Assembly (NCBI GenBank): GCA_963767635.1
Contig: CAVYEM010000001.1
Coordinates: 248,001 to 312,000, forward strand
Source: CAVYEM01 sp963767635
GTDB lineage: Bacteria > Vulcanimicrobiota > Vulcanimicrobiia > Vulcanimicrobiales > Vulcanimicrobiaceae
DNA: 64,000 nucleotides
Reading direction: 5' to 3'
Shown: positions 43,723 through 52,978 of the stretch, piece after piece
Numbering within the stretch: the stretch's first letter is position 1
How the letters are laid out: every line of letters begins with the position of its first letter
The notes under the pieces: model-generated
What the model saw: only the letters and a program-made list of their open reading frames with translations
The model's database searches: none
What the model was told of the DNA's origin: nothing
Program-made: the position numbers and the translations under genes

Positions 43723-44936
43723 ATGCGCGTGCAACGTTGCGCCTGGCGATCGACGCGCTCTTACGGAATCGCGCGCGCTCACTCCTGACGATGCTGGGGG
43801 TCATCATCGGCGTGGCGGCGGTAATCGTTACCGTCGCAATCGGCGTCGGCGCCCGCGTCTCGGTGCAAAATCAAATCAACAGCCTCGGAAGCAACATGCT
43901 CGTCGTGTTGCCCGGCAGCGTAACGCAAGGCGGCGCCCGCAGCGGATACGGCGGCGCCTCGACCTTGACGCCGCAGGACGGCATGGCGATCGCCAAACTC
44001 TCGGGCGTCGCTGCCGTAACGCCGTCCGTGACGGTACGATCGCAAGTCGTCTCCGGCGGCAACAACTGGCAAACGACCATCACGGGCGTAGCGCCGACGT
44101 ACACGTTCATTCGCTCGTGGCCGATGGCATCAGGCACCTTCTTTACGCAAAACGACGTTGCGTCCGCGGCAAAATCAGCGGTACTGGGACAGACCGTCGT
44201 GCAGAACCTTTTTCCCGACGGTTCCTCACCGCTTGGCAAGACCGTGACGATCAAGGGCGTGCCGTTCACTGTCGTTGGAACGCTCTCGCCGCTGGGACAA
44301 AGCGGGATGGGACAGGACCAAGACGATACGATCCTTGTTCCTTATACTTCGGCGATGGAACGCCTGACGGGACAAACTACGGTTAATTCGCTGATGCTTT
44401 CAGCGACCGATGCGCAAAGCGTTCCGGCGGTGCAAACCGAAGTAACCTCGCTGCTCGAACAACGCCATCGCATCGTTTCACCTCAGAGTGACGATTTTTC
44501 GGTGCGTAATCTACAGGACATTGCCGCCGCCGCATCCTCGACGGGCGCGGTCATGGAGTTTTTGCTCGCCGGAGTAGCTGCGGTCTCGCTCATCGTCGGA
44601 GGGATCGGCATCATGAACATCATGATGGTCTCCGTCACGGAGCGCACGCGTGAGATAGGATTGCGGATGGCGGTCGGCGCGCGGGGCGCGGTGATACTGC
44701 GGCAGTTCCTCACCGAATCGATCGTACTCTCGACCGTAGGCGGGTTGATCGGCGTACTGTGCGGTGTCGCCGGCACGGAGTTGGTTTCCCTGATGGCAAA
44801 GTGGCCGATGATGATTCCTCCGGCATGGATCGCGTGTTCGGTGCTCTTCTCGGCGATGGTCGGCGTGTTCTTTGGGTACTACCCGGCGCGCAAAGCTGCC
44901 CGGCTGCATCCGATTGAAGCGCTGCGGTTTGAATGA
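43719..44936 (+). CDS. MacB-type ABC exporter permease
   Basis: 405 residues with the MacB layout: first helix in RARSLLTMLGVIIGVAAVIVTVAIGVGA, a large periplasmic domain (residues about 50-280), then three C-terminal helices including GIMNIMMVSVTERTREIGLRMAVGAR, the coupling signature. It starts with an ATGA overlap with the ATPase. Together with MacA it may export peptides, siderophores or macrolides; substrate unknown. Confidence 0.95.
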   Translation: MNARATLRLAIDALLRNRARSLLTMLGVIIGVAAVIVTVAIGVGARVSVQNQINSLGSNMLVVLPGSVTQGGARSGYGGASTLTPQDGMAIAKLSGVAAVTPSVTVRSQVVSGGNNWQTTITGVAPTYTFIRSWPMASGTFFTQNDVASAAKSAVLGQTVVQNLFPDGSSPLGKTVTIKGVPFTVVGTLSPLGQSGMGQDQDDTILVPYTSAMERLTGQTTVNSLMLSATDAQSVPAVQTEVTSLLEQRHRIVSPQSDDFSVRNLQDIAAAASSTGAVMEFLLAGVAAVSLIVGGIGIMNIMMVSVTERTREIGLRMAVGARGAVILRQFLTESIVLSTVGGLIGVLCGVAGTELVSLMAKWPMMIPPAWIACSVLFSAMVGVFFGYYPARKAARLHPIEALRFE

Positions 44937-45607
44937 GCGCGCGGGTAATGGTCGTTGACGACGAACGCAGCATCCGCGAGTTGCTGGAGTTGAGTCTGAC
45001 GCACAACGGATACAGCGTCCGATGCGCCGCCGACGGCCAAGCCGCCCTCGCGCTGGCGCAGGAATGGGAGCCTGACGCCGTCATTCTGGACGTGATGCTC
45101 CCCAAGCTCGACGGCATCTCGCTCTTGCCCATGCTTCGCCGGATCACCGACGCGCCGGTGATCATGCTCAGCGCAAAGGGTGAGGTCGAAGACAAAGTTG
45201 CGGGGTTGGCTCGCGGGGCCGACGACTATTTGGGCAAGCCTTTCGAAATGTCCGAACTCATCGCCCACTTAGAAGCCAAACTGCGCCGTCCGCACCTGGA
45301 GCAGCCCGAGGTGTTGCATTACGCCGACCTTACCGTCGATCTGCAGACGCATACGGTCGAACGCGGCGATCGGCGCATCGACCTTTCACCGTTGGAGTAC
45401 GCTTTGCTCGTGACGTTGCTCCGGCGGCCAAAACGCGTCTTCACCCGGGAAGATCTGCTGGATTTGGTTTGGGGCGACGAATCCGACGCAAGCGCTGCGG
45501 CGGTCGAACGATATATCTCGTACTTGCGCTCCAAAGTCGATGACGGATTCGCGCAGCGCCTCATCCACACGGTTCGCGGCGTTGGTTATACGCTGCGCCT
45601 GGAATAG
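44933..45607 (+). CDS. OmpR/PhoB-family response regulator
   Basis: 224 residues. Receiver domain with MVVDDE, phospho-acceptor Asp in VILDVMLPKLDG (near residue 53), switch Ser in MLSAKG and Lys in DYLGKPF; then a winged-helix DNA-binding domain DLSPLEYALLVTLLRRPKRVFTREDLLDLVWG and VERYISYLRSKVD. It overlaps the permease by 4 bases and precedes its kinase by 3, so it very probably controls this exporter operon. Confidence 0.96.
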   Translation: MSARVMVVDDERSIRELLELSLTHNGYSVRCAADGQAALALAQEWEPDAVILDVMLPKLDGISLLPMLRRITDAPVIMLSAKGEVEDKVAGLARGADDYLGKPFEMSELIAHLEAKLRRPHLEQPEVLHYADLTVDLQTHTVERGDRRIDLSPLEYALLVTLLRRPKRVFTREDLLDLVWGDESDASAAAVERYISYLRSKVDDGFAQRLIHTVRGVGYTLRLE

Positions 45608-45610
45608 CGC

Positions 45611-46993
45611 GTGTTCGACTCCTTCCGACGAAGGCTGACCGGAACGTATGTGATACTCGCGCTGGTGCTCATCGTCGTGGTGGTCGGCACCTCGACGGCG
45701 CTGGCATTCGTGCTTTACGGCAGCGGTATGAACGAGTCCATCACCGCGACCGCGCAGCGAGCGGCAAGCGCGGCCGCGCTGCGCGTAAACGCGCATGCGA
45801 CGCTGGCGCGCGAAGCGCCGCAAATATTGCAAGATATCGGGCGTTCTCGTTTTCGGATCGTCATCTTTGATGCCCAGCATCACGTGCTCGCGCAGAATCG
45901 ATCTGCGCAGAGCCAAACTGCCGGACGTCGCATCTCGCAATCCATTGCGGAAATCATCGGATTGCCGCGCGCGCACATCCCGGTAGCAGGCGGCTCCATC
46001 GCCATCAACGCCGACTTGGACCGCTTCGGCCAAGTGCTGCTCTGGTACTGGTCGATCATGCTCCCGGTCGGTGCGCTCGCAGCCTTCGTTGCGTGGCTCA
46101 TCGGGCGGCGGATCACGGCGCGTGCAATCGGTCCGCTCCGTGAAGTGACGCAGTCGCTGGAGTGCATCGGCGCCGGCGATTTTTCCCCCGAGCGGCTTCT
46201 GGCGGGGCAGGGTGAGCTGCGCGAATTGACCAGCGCGTACAACGCCGTGGTCTATCGCCTGACGGCCGCCGCGGCGGAACAACAACGCACCGAAACGCAG
46301 ATGCGCCAGTTCATCGCGGATGCCGGACACGAGCTGCGAACGCCGCTGACGATCATCATGGGCTATCTCGATATTTTACGCCACGGTGTCGTTTCGGACT
46401 CTGAAGGGACGCAGCGCGCGTACGCGACCATGTTGCAAGAGAGCCGGCGGATGCGAACGCTCATCGAAAAGCTGATTTTTCTCGCGAGGCTCGACCGGCC
46501 GGTCAGCGCGGAGCGCGCGGCGCCGCTGGATGTTTCCGCCCTCGTTTCACGCGCAGCCGCTTCTTTGGCTCCGCTCGCGGGAGAACGGATCCAGGTGCAG
46601 GGCGGCAACGACGCCGCGATCGCGGTGGCCGAGGAAACGGAGGTGTACGAAGCGATCAAAAACATCCTCGATAACGCGCTAAAATACGCCGATGGCTCGC
46701 CCGTCGTGGCACGAATCGAACAAGACGGCGCAAACGTCCGCGTAGCCGTTTCGGACAACGGCCCCGGAATGGATGCGCAGGACGTCGCCCATGCCTTCGA
46801 TCGCTTTTATCGCGGCAGCACCAAGGGTGAAACGGAAGGTTCCGGTTTGGGCTTGGCGATAGCAAAAAGCGCCGCCGAGCGCGCGGGCGGGAGCATCGAG
46901 ATCGAAAGTACGCCTGGACGCGGAACTTGCGTGATTCTTGCTTTGCCCGGCATCAAGAGCGCCGCCCCTTCTCCGCAATTTCGCAGACTTTAG
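45611..46993 (+). CDS. Sensor histidine kinase
   Basis: 460 residues. Two membrane helices (VILALVLIVVVVGTSTALAFVL and a second near residue 145) bracket a 110-residue periplasmic sensor; a HAMP domain follows. The H-box is DAGHELRTPLTIIMGYLDIL, N-box EAIKNILDNALKYADG, G1 DNGPGMDAQD and G2 SGLGLAIAKSAA. Partner of the regulator at 44933. GTG start at 45611. Confidence 0.95.
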   Translation: MFDSFRRRLTGTYVILALVLIVVVVGTSTALAFVLYGSGMNESITATAQRAASAAALRVNAHATLAREAPQILQDIGRSRFRIVIFDAQHHVLAQNRSAQSQTAGRRISQSIAEIIGLPRAHIPVAGGSIAINADLDRFGQVLLWYWSIMLPVGALAAFVAWLIGRRITARAIGPLREVTQSLECIGAGDFSPERLLAGQGELRELTSAYNAVVYRLTAAAAEQQRTETQMRQFIADAGHELRTPLTIIMGYLDILRHGVVSDSEGTQRAYATMLQESRRMRTLIEKLIFLARLDRPVSAERAAPLDVSALVSRAAASLAPLAGERIQVQGGNDAAIAVAEETEVYEAIKNILDNALKYADGSPVVARIEQDGANVRVAVSDNGPGMDAQDVAHAFDRFYRGSTKGETEGSGLGLAIAKSAAERAGGSIEIESTPGRGTCVILALPGIKSAAPSPQFRRL

Positions 46994-47008
46994 GCGTACG
47001 CTTGGAAC

Positions 47009-47527
47009 ATGAACAGGCACATCGTTTCATCCGGCGTCGCGGCGCTCTTCCTCGGCGCGACGCTCATCTCGTTCTTGAGCCTGCCGGCAAAGGCCGACAC
47101 CAATACTACACGCACGGTTATCGAAGGGGCCGCTGCGGCTGCCGCGATTTTCACGGCAGTGAACGTCGAGCACAAGCATCAACTCGCCACGACGGTGCAA
47201 GGCTATCTGTCGGACGGTTCCACCGTCTATAAAGACGGCCGCGTCGTTTCGCCAAACGGTAACTCCTGGTATCCCGGTAATACGGGCGAGTCAGTTGCTT
47301 GCAGCAACCAATACTGCTCGATTAGCGGCGGTTACTACGGCAATAACGGCGGGTACTACGGGAACAACGGCAATAACGGCGGGTATTACGGGAACAACGG
47401 CAATAACGGCTATTACCGCAATAACGGCGGGTACTACGGGAACAACGGCAATAACGGCGGGTATTACGGCAACTCCGGCTATATTCAAAGCAGCAGCAGA
47501 AGCGGGCATCATCGTCACCGCCCGTGA
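47009..47527 (+). CDS. Exported Gly/Asn/Tyr-repeat protein
   Basis: 172 residues. Signal peptide SGVAALFLGATLISFLSLPAKA, then DTNTTRTVIEGAAAAAAIFTAVNVEHKHQ, similar in pattern to the small exported protein at 12951 (DGKASTRNIILFGTAAGVAVTSYNHK). The C-terminal third is a repeat of GGYYGNNGNN (at least five copies) ending in SGHHRHRP. The repeat DNA is itself a minisatellite near 47330-47490. Possibly a surface or matrix protein. Only 16 bases after the histidine kinase stop, so it may be co-expressed. Confidence 0.75.
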   Translation: MNRHIVSSGVAALFLGATLISFLSLPAKADTNTTRTVIEGAAAAAAIFTAVNVEHKHQLATTVQGYLSDGSTVYKDGRVVSPNGNSWYPGNTGESVACSNQYCSISGGYYGNNGGYYGNNGNNGGYYGNNGNNGYYRNNGGYYGNNGNNGGYYGNSGYIQSSSRSGHHRHRP

Positions 47528-47554
47528 CGTGCCGGCCTAACGGCAACTACACAA

Positions 47555-47586
47555 GCGAGAAGCCCCGGCTCCCCGAGGCTTCTTGC
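47555..47586. terminator. Hairpin terminator between convergent genes
   Basis: GCGAGAAGCCCCGG pairs with CCGAGGCTTCTTGC around CTCC. It sits between the end of the repeat protein (47527) and the end of the reverse-strand lipoprotein (47601), and can serve both. Confidence 0.7.
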
Positions 47587-47600
47587 TGCTATTAGAGGCG

Positions 47601-48953
47601 TTAACTGCAGCCGTTCGCCGTTTTTAATACATAACCGTCGTTCGGAGCCAGCGATAGCGGATTATGGACGGTACGGCCTTCTAAATCCGTGTATGCGTGT
47701 CCGCTCGGTAAACTGGCGGATTGGGCGGTTGAACTGTTCGCGTTGACCACCACAATAGCATTGGCAAAGCGGCGAAAATACACGCTGCTTCCACCGTAAT
47801 ACTCCGCGCACGGTGCACCGATGTTCGTGGCGTATTCGGATCGCCATACTTCCGTTCCGTATCCGGTATGCGGGGATATGAATGCTGCGGCCGACTGTTC
47901 GTTCCCCATAAGATATGTGGCCACTGAGTAATCCCGTTGTGCGGAGCCAACGCTGAGCGATCCCCAGTCTTGGTTAATGAATACCGCGACGTTATGCTGC
48001 TGTGCGTATCTCATCCACTGCGTTTCCATCACAAAACGATTGTTGCGATACTGGCCGTAGTCGGTAAAACCGGTTTCGTCCATGTCACCGTCGACGTTGG
48101 CGAGAAGCGTCTCCTCGCTTGTGTTTAACGGTCCGGCCGGGTGATTCACGATGAGCTTTAACGTTGGAAAATAGGTGCGCAGCAGGGAATGCGCGTTCTT
48201 CACCCAGTTCACCATATCCGTTGCGTAAGATGTATCGTGCAGGCCGCTGTACCGGCGAACAAAAGCGCTACCCGACCAAATGCCGCAAGGATAATAACCG
48301 CTTCCCCCGGAGCCGGCGAACCAGTACGTGACTTCGTCCGCGCCCAAAGCGGTGTATCCGTGTGCCGCTGCGTATGGCGCGACGAGCGACTTGATTTGGT
48401 AACTCACTACGGACGGATTGCGAATATCGAGCGGAACATTCGGCAGACCGGCCACGCTTGCGGGCGTGTGCGTCGGCGTACCGTTGGACGTACATGCATA
48501 CAACACCCAGGTCGGATGATTGGCCTGCCACCACGCGAGCGAATGTCCAATGCCGCCCCAAGACGTGGTGCTTGCATCGGTGACTGCGATGAAATAGTAC
48601 GAGCTTTTCAATCCGGCATTGCTGGTCCGCCACGTGCTGCCTAATCCCGGGCGCGCACCCCAGACTGCAGAATAGCGCCATCCATCTGCAGCGGCGGCTG
48701 CAGAACTAATGGTGCCATTGTTCGTTTCATCAAAGATTTGAAACGTGCCGATCTTACCCCAGGAAGAAGGTAAGAACGACGTCGCGGAAGGCTCGGCCAG
48801 CGACATTGTGCTAATGCTCGCTGAGCCCCCTTGCTGGATAGCGGGTAACGGGCCGGCTTGGTTTAACGGGTTCGTTTGGCTCGCTGCGCCACAAGCTGCG
48901 AGCGAGCATGCAATAAGATAACAACCGATTCGCAACACATTGCGGATCGCCAT
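47601..48953 (-). CDS. Glycoside hydrolase-like (GHL15-type) lipoprotein, copy 1
   Basis: 450 residues. Lipobox SLAACG (CYLIACSLAACGAASQ); mature domain with WGKIGTFQIFDETN, LAWWQANHPTWVLYACTSNGTP, VPLDIRNPSVVSYQIKSLV and DEVTYWF. Later, VNHPAGPLNTSEETLLANVDGDMDETGFTDYG looks like an active-site segment with Asp/Glu residues. The layout recalls the putative glycosyl hydrolase-like TIM-barrel family 15. Ends FRRFANAIVVVNANSS. About 55-60% similar in key blocks to 52979-55027. GGAGG precedes the ATG. Confidence 0.72.
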   Translation of the reverse strand: MAIRNVLRIGCYLIACSLAACGAASQTNPLNQAGPLPAIQQGGSASISTMSLAEPSATSFLPSSWGKIGTFQIFDETNNGTISSAAAAADGWRYSAVWGARPGLGSTWRTSNAGLKSSYYFIAVTDASTTSWGGIGHSLAWWQANHPTWVLYACTSNGTPTHTPASVAGLPNVPLDIRNPSVVSYQIKSLVAPYAAAHGYTALGADEVTYWFAGSGGSGYYPCGIWSGSAFVRRYSGLHDTSYATDMVNWVKNAHSLLRTYFPTLKLIVNHPAGPLNTSEETLLANVDGDMDETGFTDYGQYRNNRFVMETQWMRYAQQHNVAVFINQDWGSLSVGSAQRDYSVATYLMGNEQSAAAFISPHTGYGTEVWRSEYATNIGAPCAEYYGGSSVYFRRFANAIVVVNANSSTAQSASLPSGHAYTDLEGRTVHNPLSLAPNDGYVLKTANGCS

Positions 48954-49153
48954 AAACGGATATTCCTCCACTATGTAAAGACGCGCCGCCTTATGCGGTT
49001 CACGCGCGCCGGGTAATCTACGATAGTTGAACACGCCGTGTCTGCGAACCGTTGCGTTGCGCGCACTCAAATTTGCAGGCAGGCGTGCAAGATTCCGTCT
49101 GCAGGCCGTGTGCCCAACACGGCGCATGCCCGCCTGTTTGCGTTAGTCTAGCT

Positions 49154-50058
49154 TCAGTGCCAGCGATCTACGATAGCCCTGGCGAGCTTAGCCATCAACA
49201 CTTGTGCCGCGTTGTCCGGCGTCCAGTCTGCGATCGTTGTTAGCATACGTGAATTCGGAGATGATCACAGGGCCGTTGCGGGCATACACGATGCCCACGT
49301 CGTTGCGAACCTCGTCGAGCGCTCCAGTCTTGTTCGCGACGGTGACACCGCCCAAGTAACGCGGAATGCCGTCGCGATCCGACTGGTTCTCCAGCATGTG
49401 AAGCGCTGCGGCGCATAGTCTTCGATCCTGTTGAGACGGCGTTGCCGGCACGCCGGGAGCACTCAGGTTGCACGTAGCAAACCGCTCCATGATCTCCGCC
49501 ATCTCGCGCGCCGTCGTTTTGCCCAGCCCAAACTGCTTTTGGTCCGCAGGCACCGGTCCAACGGGAGGCTTGAAGACCTTCTTGTACAGCCACGTGTCGC
49601 GCAGCCCCAGCCATTGGATGCGGCTATCGATATTCCGCAGGCCAATATGATCGATAACCAAATTGGTTGCGGTATTGTCGCTCACGACGATCATCATGGT
49701 CAACGCATCTTGGAGCGTGATCTTGAGCGGCGTGTTGAATAGGCTCAGCACGCCGGATCCCTCGACTTGATCGCCGCTGGTAAGCGTCAGGGCATCGTCA
49801 AAGCGTACTCGGCCGGCTTGAATCTGTTTGAGGGCTTCGAAGAGTATCGCCAGTTTGATGACCGAGGCTGTCGGCACCGGCGTGTCGGCCTGGATAGCCG
49901 CCGTGTTGCCGCTGCGTAGGTCGACGGCGTAAAGCGTCACGTTCCCGCGGTGCGTTGCCACGAGCGAGCGCAGTCTGCGCTTCCAGCACGGCATCCGGAT
50001 TGGCGGCCGCGGCGGACGAGAGTGCCAAGGCGAGAACGATTGCAAGGAGGCAGCGCAT
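49154..50058 (-). CDS. Class A beta-lactamase (two frame breaks)
   Basis: A penicillinase-type serine hydrolase. Reconstructed signal peptide MRCLLAIVLALALSSAAAANP; SxxK motif TASVIKLAILFEALKQ, SDN motif MIVVSDNTATNLVIDHIG and KTG motif VANKTGALDEVRNDVGIVY. These are the full class A set, although the omega-loop Glu is hard to place. Breaks at about 49974 (before LRSLVATHRGNVTLYAVD) and 49225, after which WTPDNAAQVLMAKLARAIVDRWH ends at 49154. About 300 residues restored. Likely periplasmic and possibly active on beta-lactams. Confidence 0.85.
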
Positions 50059-50185
50059 TTGGCTGATCTGTTTGCGCCGTTGCGGTCTTCCTGCAGCAGC
50101 AGAACTTTTACCAAATGCACAAAGGCGGCGCCGTCTTATTGTATAACGGTCGGGCAACGCACCGCACGAAGGGACGAAAAACACG

Positions 50186-51616
50186 ATGGCGACGGACCTG
50201 CGAGAGTTTCTGGAACTTCCCTACGGCGAACTCGAAGAGATGAATCTGCAGGCCAAGCAGCAGCGAGCGAGCCGCGTCAAGGCCGATCGAGTCCAGGAAG
50301 AACGACTGAAATATCTCACGGACGAGAAGCGCATCAAGGCCGTAACGGTGCTGTTCAGCGATCTCGAAGGCCGCCTGCAGATGCTGGATTACGATAAGAA
50401 GTTTTTGCTCAAGTGCTACGACAATCTCACGTTCGACGGTTCGTCGATCCGCGGCTTTACCGCCCAACGCGAGAGCGATCTGCGGCTGTGTTTGGACTGG
50501 AGCGCGTTTTATTGGGCGCCGTCGGACGTCTTCGGTCCTGGGAAAGTTCTGGTGTTCGGCGAGGTACAGGACCGCGAAGGCAAGCCGTATTCCGCCGACG
50601 TTCGCGGTTTGCTCAAGCAGCTTTCCATCGAATGTTACGAGCGCGACGGCTATACCCTCAACGCCGCCAACGAGATCGAAGGGTTTTTGTTCAAGGGTTT
50701 GGACGCCGAGCGGCGGTTTCACCAGACCGGAGCGTTTGAATACGTCAATACCGGTGGGTACTATCATTCGCTTCCCGGCGATCCGCTGCGCACGTTCATC
50801 GATACCGTCGCGGAAGTGCAACGCGCGATGGGCTTTGAAAACGAGAAGGATCATCCGGAGGTCGCGCCCTCGCAATTCGAAATAAACTACGCCTACGGCG
50901 AAGTGGTGGCGGCCGCAGATCAGATCCAACTCTACAAGCTCATTTGCCGCCAAGTGGCGACGCGACTGAGCCTGACAGTTAGTTTCCTCCCCAAACCCGT
51001 AGTGGGCGTGAACGGCAGCGGCATGCACACCAACGTGTCGGTCAGTAAAGGCGACCAAAATCTGTTTTGGGACCCCAGCGGCGAGGAAAAGTTGAGTTCG
51101 TTCGCTTGGCAATTCGTGGATCGCATTCTCACGCACGGAAACGACATCTGCTTGATGCTCAATGCCAGCGTGAACGCGTATCGCCGCCTGGATCCGCACT
51201 TCGAAGCGCCCAACCAGATCAAAGCCAGCGCAGTGGACCGCGGATCGATGGTTCGCATTCCCATCGGAAACGAGCGCAGCGCCCGCGTGGAGGTTCGCTC
51301 GGTGGGCCCCGATGCGAATCCGTACATGGTTATGCTCGCCGTTTTCAAGACCGGCCTTCACGGCAACATCAGCGATCGCGCGGATCTGCGCCGTGCGCAG
51401 CGATTCCTGCCTGACAACATCTACGACGCACTTGCAAACTTTCGCGGTGCCCAGTGGACGACCGGCCTGCTCGGCGCGGACGTAAAAGCTCGGTACGCAG
51501 ACCTCAAACAGGCCAGTGCCGACCGGTGTCCGCGCCTACTCGGGACATTCGTGAAGCCGCAGGAAGTGCAGTACCACCACGAAGTCTACAATCAATATCT
51601 CTGGAACCTGTTTTAG
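50186..51616 (+). CDS. glnA: Glutamine synthetase
   Basis: A complete 476-residue GlnA that makes glutamine from glutamate, ammonia and ATP. Motifs: FDGSSIRGF, the Glu-containing FEINYAYGEVVAAADQIQLYK, KPVVGVNGSGMHTNVSVSK (His loop), and the ATP-binding NASVNAYRRLDPHFEAPNQI with RIPIGNERSARVEVRSVGPDANPY. The first 40 residues are less conserved. Lacks a clear adenylylation Tyr signature. A core enzyme in the middle of the accessory stretch. Confidence 0.94.
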   Translation: MATDLREFLELPYGELEEMNLQAKQQRASRVKADRVQEERLKYLTDEKRIKAVTVLFSDLEGRLQMLDYDKKFLLKCYDNLTFDGSSIRGFTAQRESDLRLCLDWSAFYWAPSDVFGPGKVLVFGEVQDREGKPYSADVRGLLKQLSIECYERDGYTLNAANEIEGFLFKGLDAERRFHQTGAFEYVNTGGYYHSLPGDPLRTFIDTVAEVQRAMGFENEKDHPEVAPSQFEINYAYGEVVAAADQIQLYKLICRQVATRLSLTVSFLPKPVVGVNGSGMHTNVSVSKGDQNLFWDPSGEEKLSSFAWQFVDRILTHGNDICLMLNASVNAYRRLDPHFEAPNQIKASAVDRGSMVRIPIGNERSARVEVRSVGPDANPYMVMLAVFKTGLHGNISDRADLRRAQRFLPDNIYDALANFRGAQWTTGLLGADVKARYADLKQASADRCPRLLGTFVKPQEVQYHHEVYNQYLWNLF

Positions 51617-51654
51617 ATTTAGGTTCGTCCGATGCGTGCCGTTTCAAACGAGCA

Positions 51655-51682
51655 AAAGGCCTCACTTTCGTGGGGCTTTTTT
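51655..51682 (+). terminator. Terminator after glnA
   Basis: AGGCCTCAC pairs with GTGGGGCTT around a TTTC loop, followed by a T-run, about 40 bases after the glnA stop. Confidence 0.75.
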
Positions 51683-51740
51683 CTGGAGCGCGAACTACTG
51701 GCCGCCGTTGGACGAGGATAGCAACGGGGCACACTACAGT

Positions 51741-52913
51741 GTGCACCGCGCGATCGTCTTGGGGGTTTTGTGCGTGCTGTTGGGAGCGTGCTCGTCCGGC
51801 GGTCTTTCACCGGCTCCAGGCGTTCCAGCGCTGCCGCCCGGCAATGGCGGTGTACCTCCTCCGCTAGTTTCTCCCTCACCCTCGCCATCGGCTCTGCCGA
51901 CCGCAACGCCCAAGCCATCACCGACGCCCGCGTTCAATCCATCGACCGTTCGCATTACCGAGCATCGCGTGCCGACTACGCCGACGTACGTCGCTGCCGG
52001 CCCGGACGGTGCGGCATACTTTGGAAACGGCGCCAACGGAACCGGCAGCAATCTTTACCGATTCTTCGGCGGATCGCTGCGGCAAACGGTGCCGGCTCCG
52101 CCGCCGAACGGCTACGATCCCGGCGGTGGAGTCTACGGCATCACCGTGACGGATGCGGGGAGCGTTTTTTGGTTGAGCGCATATTTCGGACCCTCGTACT
52201 CCTTTTTGGTTGCGCCCGAGTGTGGCGGAGGAGGCGGAGCCGCCACGCTGTGTGAGCCGACGGTGGACGAGCCGACGTCCACGCTGGTAGATGCATCCGG
52301 TACGTTTTGGATTGGCGGTCTCTCGTACAACGGCGGTGGGCTCATCGTCACGTCCAACAATCAAAGCATCGCGTTCAACACGGCGGGCGTCATGCAACTG
52401 GTAAACGGCGCCGGCCCCGCGGTTTGGGGCGTGTTGCAAGATTTCTCGCGGCAGCCTGCGGCGTACAGCATCGCCCAATTCGCTGTTTCAGGTTCCTCGA
52501 TTATCGTAGCGCGAAATTACACGCTGCCTGCGGCCGACTCTATCGCGAGCATGAGCGTAGGCGGGGATGGAAATTTTTGGTTTGCCGACTACCGGCGCAA
52601 CGCCATCGGGCGCATGAATCCAAATGGCTCGTTGCGGGAGTTTCCGTTGCGAACGGCCGGAGCGCTGGCCACGCCCGTCTATGGCCAGTGGCAAATCGCC
52701 ACCGCGTGCGATGGCGCGGTGTGGTTTACGGAGCCGGGCCCCAACAAAGTCGCGCGCATTGACGCAAAAGGCGGTATCGACGAGTTCTCGATTCCGACGG
52801 CCCGCGCGCTCCTGGGGCCGATTGCGGCGCCTGCCGCTCAGCACGGCTGCGTCAAGCCGGAGTTTTGGATCGGCGAGCAGCGCACCCGCAAACTTGCCGC
52901 GGTAACGTACTAG
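51741..52913 (+). CDS. Lipoprotein with virginiamycin B lyase-like beta-propeller
   Basis: A 390-residue lipoprotein. GTG start gives a signal peptide RAIVLGVLCVLLGACSSGG with lipobox LGAC; then a Pro/Ser/Thr linker (PSPSPSALPTATPKPSPTPAF). The folded part has Vgb-like propeller blades: AAGPDGAAYFG, GDGNFWFADYRRNAIGRMNPNGSLREFPL and CDGAVWFTEPGPNKVARIDAKGGIDEFSIP. Vgb linearises streptogramin B; many distant relatives have other roles, so the lyase function is not claimed. Starts after the glnA terminator. Confidence 0.78.
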   Translation: MHRAIVLGVLCVLLGACSSGGLSPAPGVPALPPGNGGVPPPLVSPSPSPSALPTATPKPSPTPAFNPSTVRITEHRVPTTPTYVAAGPDGAAYFGNGANGTGSNLYRFFGGSLRQTVPAPPPNGYDPGGGVYGITVTDAGSVFWLSAYFGPSYSFLVAPECGGGGGAATLCEPTVDEPTSTLVDASGTFWIGGLSYNGGGLIVTSNNQSIAFNTAGVMQLVNGAGPAVWGVLQDFSRQPAAYSIAQFAVSGSSIIVARNYTLPAADSIASMSVGGDGNFWFADYRRNAIGRMNPNGSLREFPLRTAGALATPVYGQWQIATACDGAVWFTEPGPNKVARIDAKGGIDEFSIPTARALLGPIAAPAAQHGCVKPEFWIGEQRTRKLAAVTY

Positions 52914-52978
52914 TAACCTCGGTTAAGTAACCATGATCCGCCTAATCCCGCGGCCGGCGCTTGCCGACTACGGGATTG

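Noticed and set aside
47330..47490. Repeat DNA as a non-coding element
   Set aside because: The repeats keep the reading frame of a signal-peptide protein.
51741..52913. Streptogramin resistance gene
   Set aside because: Only the propeller pattern matches; catalytic residues of Vgb cannot be confirmed.
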